Of a DNA stretch of 36,553 nt, positions 33,703 through 36,553 are shown in pieces. Origin of the DNA: Cytophagales bacterium (GTDB lineage: Bacteria > Bacteroidota > Bacteroidia > Cytophagales > Cyclobacteriaceae); assembly GCA_025358885.1 (NCBI GenBank), contig JANYHW010000129.1:1-36553 (forward strand), given 5' to 3'. The translations under genes and the position numbers were made by a program. Positions within the stretch are counted from its first letter, which is position 1; each line of letters begins with the position of its first letter. The notes under the pieces are model-generated. The model had not been told where the DNA came from, did not search any database, and saw only the letters and a program-made list of their open reading frames with translations.

Positions 33703-36553
33703 TTAGGCTTCCGACAAATGTTTAATATCCTTGAACCGTTGATCGTTGTCTTTTTCGGCGAGTGCCACCAGGCGTTTGGCTTCTTCCGGGTTAGTGAGGT
33801 TGAGGGTCTTATAACGGATTTCTTCTTCGAGGTACGCCTCAAAACCTGTATCGACTTCGACGCCATCCCAGCTGAACGGATTAAGCGACTCCTTCCGTGC
33901 ATCAGGGTTGAAGCGGTACATCGGCCAGTATCCGCACTTTGCAGCCTTCTCGGATTGTTTTTTCGTGAACTTCATGTCATATCCATGGGCAATGCAAGGA
34001 GAATAAGCGATAATGATGGAAGGTCCGATGTGCTTTTCAGCCTCCACGAATGCGAGTGCTGTTTTCTCCCGATCCATACCCATGTTGACTGAAGCAACGT
34101 ACGCATTGCTATAGGTTGCCATCATCAAGCCAAGGTTCTTCTTGCTCAACTTCTTGCCATCGGAAGCAAACTTGGCTACGGCACCGCGGGGTGTTGATTT
34201 AGATGCTTGCCCGCCCGTGTTGGAATAAACCTCCGTGTCCACCACCAGGATATTCACATTGCGATTGGATGACATGACGTGGTCTAGTCCGCCAAAGCCG
34301 ATGTCATATGCCCATCCATCTCCGCCAAAGATCCATACACTCTTATCAACAAAATAATCTTCAAGCTCAACCACTTTGTCGAGTATCAGACTCTTGCCTG
34401 AAATTTTCTGTTCGGCAGCCAGCAATTGCTTCAGCTGATCAGCATTTGCTTTTGCTTCGCTTGTAACTTCATTGAAAAGCCTCATGCCTTTTTGTAGTGA
34501 AGACTTCAGGCCCTCGCTGATAGAAGTTTCAAGAAGTGCCTCTACATTTGTCTTCAATTGTCTCCGGTTGGCATCGACAGCGAGGCGCATGCCCAGTCCG
34601 AATTCGGCATTGTCTTCAAAAAGTGAGTTAGCCCATGCCGGACCCTTGCCGTTCTTGTCCTTTGTGTAAGGCGTCAATGGGAATGTGCCTCCATAAATCG
34701 ATGTGCAGCCGGTGGCATTGGCAATAATCATGCGGTCGCCATACAATTGGGTGACCATATGGATATATGGAACTTCACCACAGCCCGAGCAGCTTGGAGG
34801 ATATTCTATATATGGCTCTGCCACGTTGGGCTCGCTTACAAATGGAAGTTTTTCAATCCATGTCGCTGGATTACCTGGTATCCCCCTATATTCCAGGCGC
34901 TTGGTACCGGTTGGAACCGCTCCATTCACAGGCATAAAGGAGACAGGAATATTATCCCCCTTGAGTCTTAGGATCGGATCAATGATATTATCGGCGAACC
35001 AGCCGGAACCAGCCGGAACTACAGCCGTGATTTCTGTGAACTTATCAGACTCTTCAGGTATAGGAATTGATACTACAGCAGCTGCGGAGGCATCAATGGC
35101 TTTCCAGTTCATTTCCACAATCTCCGGGCCTTTTCGTGCAAATTGTTTTTGGACAAACTTCTTGATCAACTCGATCGCTTCACTTTCAGGAAGTACACCC
35201 GAGACCTTAAAGAAAGCTGTTTGCATCACGGAACTTATCCTTCCACCGAGTCCCACGCTCTTGGCAATCTTCGAGGCGTCAATGGCAAATACCTTAACCT
35301 TCTTTTGTCGAATGGTATCCTGCATCGCTTTCGTGAACATCCGGAATACATTTTCAGGCTTCTGACTGGTATTGAAGAGGAAAGTCCCTCCTTCTGTGAT
35401 GCCTTCAAGGATATCATACTGTCCTATGTATTGAGCTCTGTGCAAGGCGACAAAGTCCACTTTGTTCAAAAGGTATTCGGACTGTATCCGTTCTTTGCCG
35501 AAGCGAAGGTGAGAGATTGTCCAGCCACCGGACTTGTTGGAATCATATTGGAAATAACCTTGCACAAACAAGTCTGTACTTTCCCCAATGATCTTGATGG
35601 CATTCTTGTTGGCGCTCACGGTTCCGTCTGAGCCATAGCCCCAGAACTTGCAGCGAACGATTCCTTTTTGTTCTGTATCGATGTCTTCTTTTACGGTGAT
35701 GGACTTCTTCGTTACGTCATCGTTGATTCCCACAGTGAAATTGTGCCATCCATTGTTGTCAAGGTGATTGTAAACAGCCTTCACCATCGATGGCGTGAAT
35801 TCCTTGGAAGACAAGCCGTACCGCCCTCCAATTACCTGTATACCAGATCGTTGTCCTGCAGCAAGCGCCGCAACAATATCCAGGTACAAGGGTTCGCCGA
35901 GGGCACCTGGCTCCTTGGTTCTGTCAAGCACAGCAATCTTCTTGACCGACTTGGGGATTTCATTAAGAAAATCTTCTAAGGCGAATGGCCTGTACAGCCT
36001 GAGTTTTAGTAGCCCGACCTTTTCCCCTTTCTTCCTCAGGTAGTTGATGGTCTCCTCAATGGTTTCGGTGCCGGACCCCATCGCAATGATGATCTTCTCT
36101 GCATCCGGTGAGCCGATGTACTCATATAGTTTATATTGCCGACCGGTTTTTTCACCAAAAAGTTTCATGTATTTCTTTACAATTGCCGGGCAGGCCTCAT
36201 AATATTTGTTAACCGTTTCTCTTCCCTGGAAGTACACATCTGGGTTTTGGGCTCCTACTTTGCAGATGGGTGCTTCGGGCCTTAGTGCCATAGCCCGGAA
36301 TTCTTCCACGTACTTCATGTCCACCATACTTCTCATTTCATCATAGGTAATCGGAATGATTTTCTGAATGGAGTGAGAAGTACGGAATCCGTCGAAGAAG
36401 TGAAGGAAAGGAATTTTAGATTCAAGGGTTGCCAGATGGGACACCACCGCCATATCCTGTGCTTCCTGGACACTCGAAGACGCAAGCATGGCAAACCCTG
36501 TTCCCCGGGTTGCCATCACATCAGAGTGGTCGCCAAAGATGGACAGCGACTGG
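33703..36553 (-). CDS. nifJ: Pyruvate:ferredoxin (flavodoxin) oxidoreductase, N-terminus outside window, lacking domain V
   Basis: The frame is open to the window edge; about 950 C-terminal residues are visible, beginning SLSIFGDHSDVMATRGTGF. It oxidises pyruvate with CoA to acetyl-CoA and CO2, using TPP. Visible parts are the domain I/II region (HFFDGFRTSHSIQKI, AQNPDVYFQGRE), the CoA-binding domain (GSGTETIEETINYLRKKGEKVGLLKLRLYRPF, DRTKEPGALGEPLY), the large linker domain (CKFWGYGSDGTVSANKNAIK, GYFQYDSNKSGGWTISHLRFG), and the TPP domain (FGGDGWAYDIGFGGLDHV, DTEVYSNTGGQASKSTPRGA). The proximal cluster cysteines are in CSGCGE, ATGCTS and YSPCIAHG. Between TWIEK (34850-34860) and CSGCGE (34780-34791) only about 20 residues remain. 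Canonical PFORs have more than 100 residues there, with two CxxCxxCxxxCP clusters. The reading frame is uninterrupted. Confidence 0.93.
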   Translation of the reverse strand, partial: QSLSIFGDHSDVMATRGTGFAMLASSSVQEAQDMAVVSHLATLESKIPFLHFFDGFRTSHSIQKIIPITYDEMRSMVDMKYVEEFRAMALRPEAPICKVGAQNPDVYFQGRETVNKYYEACPAIVKKYMKLFGEKTGRQYKLYEYIGSPDAEKIIIAMGSGTETIEETINYLRKKGEKVGLLKLRLYRPFALEDFLNEIPKSVKKIAVLDRTKEPGALGEPLYLDIVAALAAGQRSGIQVIGGRYGLSSKEFTPSMVKAVYNHLDNNGWHNFTVGINDDVTKKSITVKEDIDTEQKGIVRCKFWGYGSDGTVSANKNAIKIIGESTDLFVQGYFQYDSNKSGGWTISHLRFGKERIQSEYLLNKVDFVALHRAQYIGQYDILEGITEGGTFLFNTSQKPENVFRMFTKAMQDTIRQKKVKVFAIDASKIAKSVGLGGRISSVMQTAFFKVSGVLPESEAIELIKKFVQKQFARKGPEIVEMNWKAIDASAAAVVSIPIPEESDKFTEITAVVPAGSGWFADNIIDPILRLKGDNIPVSFMPVNGAVPTGTKRLEYRGIPGNPATWIEKLPFVSEPNVAEPYIEYPPSCSGCGEVPYIHMVTQLYGDRMIIANATGCTSIYGGTFPLTPYTKDKNGKGPAWANSLFEDNAEFGLGMRLAVDANRRQLKTNVEALLETSISEGLKSSLQKGMRLFNEVTSEAKANADQLKQLLAAEQKISGKSLILDKVVELEDYFVDKSVWIFGGDGWAYDIGFGGLDHVMSSNRNVNILVVDTEVYSNTGGQASKSTPRGAVAKFASDGKKLSKKNLGLMMATYSNAYVASVNMGMDREKTALAFVEAEKHIGPSIIIAYSPCIAHGYDMKFTKKQSEKAAKCGYWPMYRFNPDARKESLNPFSWDGVEVDTGFEAYLEEEIRYKTLNLTNPEEAKRLVALAEKDNDQRFKDIKHLSEA

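Noticed and set aside
34780-34870. Frameshift or stop explaining the missing PFOR domain
   Set aside because: The frame is open through the junction and downstream domains align normally. Only an in-frame deletion, natural or from assembly, fits.

Overview
The window looks like a chromosome segment from a Bacteroidota bacterium, probably an aerobic Cytophagales-type lineage. I base this on gene content, since no rRNA is present. The pointers are FtsX-type ABC permeases (one with an N-terminal prefix domain behind a PadR regulator), a formylglycine-generating-enzyme-like periplasmic protein next to an ECF sigma factor, complex I without NuoE/F/G, start codons with little Shine-Dalgarno sequence, and moderate GC. 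I saw no tRNA, rRNA, CRISPR array, insertion sequence or phage gene, and no gene-free stretch longer than about 200 bp.

Layout. 1-720 (-): 3'-truncated polysaccharide deacetylase. 838-3132 (+): FtsX-type permease stopped 30 codons early by an in-frame TAG. 3238-6071 (-): two paralogous DUF4395 membrane proteins flanking a secreted amidohydrolase. 6222-9193 (-): PadR regulator translationally coupled to a second FtsX-type permease, also interrupted by one in-frame TAG. 9324-12507 (+): FGE-like protein, ECF sigma factor and membrane-anchored putative anti-sigma protein. 12508-17858 (-): small secreted protein, alpha-glucan phosphorylase, membrane M28 peptidase, VOC protein and dihydrofolate-reductase-like protein.

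18042-27835 (+) is a compact nuoABCDHIJKLMN operon. NuoD is followed 5 bp later by NuoH, so the NADH-oxidising module (NuoE, NuoF, NuoG) is absent from the locus. It is followed on the same strand by korA and korB, a two-subunit 2-oxoglutarate:ferredoxin oxidoreductase (27932-30848). Converging on these from the right (-) is an apparent operon: pyruvate:ferredoxin/flavodoxin oxidoreductase (running off the window end), a dihydroorotate-dehydrogenase-like flavoprotein, a long-chain flavodoxin, and an unknown protein with kinase-like motifs.

The right half reads as a low-potential electron circuit. Two CoA-dependent 2-oxoacid oxidoreductases could reduce flavodoxin (or a ferredoxin encoded elsewhere), which could feed a complex I that lacks its NADH module. 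The most unusual point is that the PFOR lacks the two-[4Fe-4S] ferredoxin-like domain V that canonical homodimeric PFORs carry; about 20 residues stand in its place. It therefore resembles KorAB in keeping only the proximal cluster. Other points worth a look are the two amber-interrupted permeases, an AT-rich palindrome positioned as a PadR operator, a perfect 10-bp hairpin just before nuoA, and the kinase-like protein coupled to flavodoxin.
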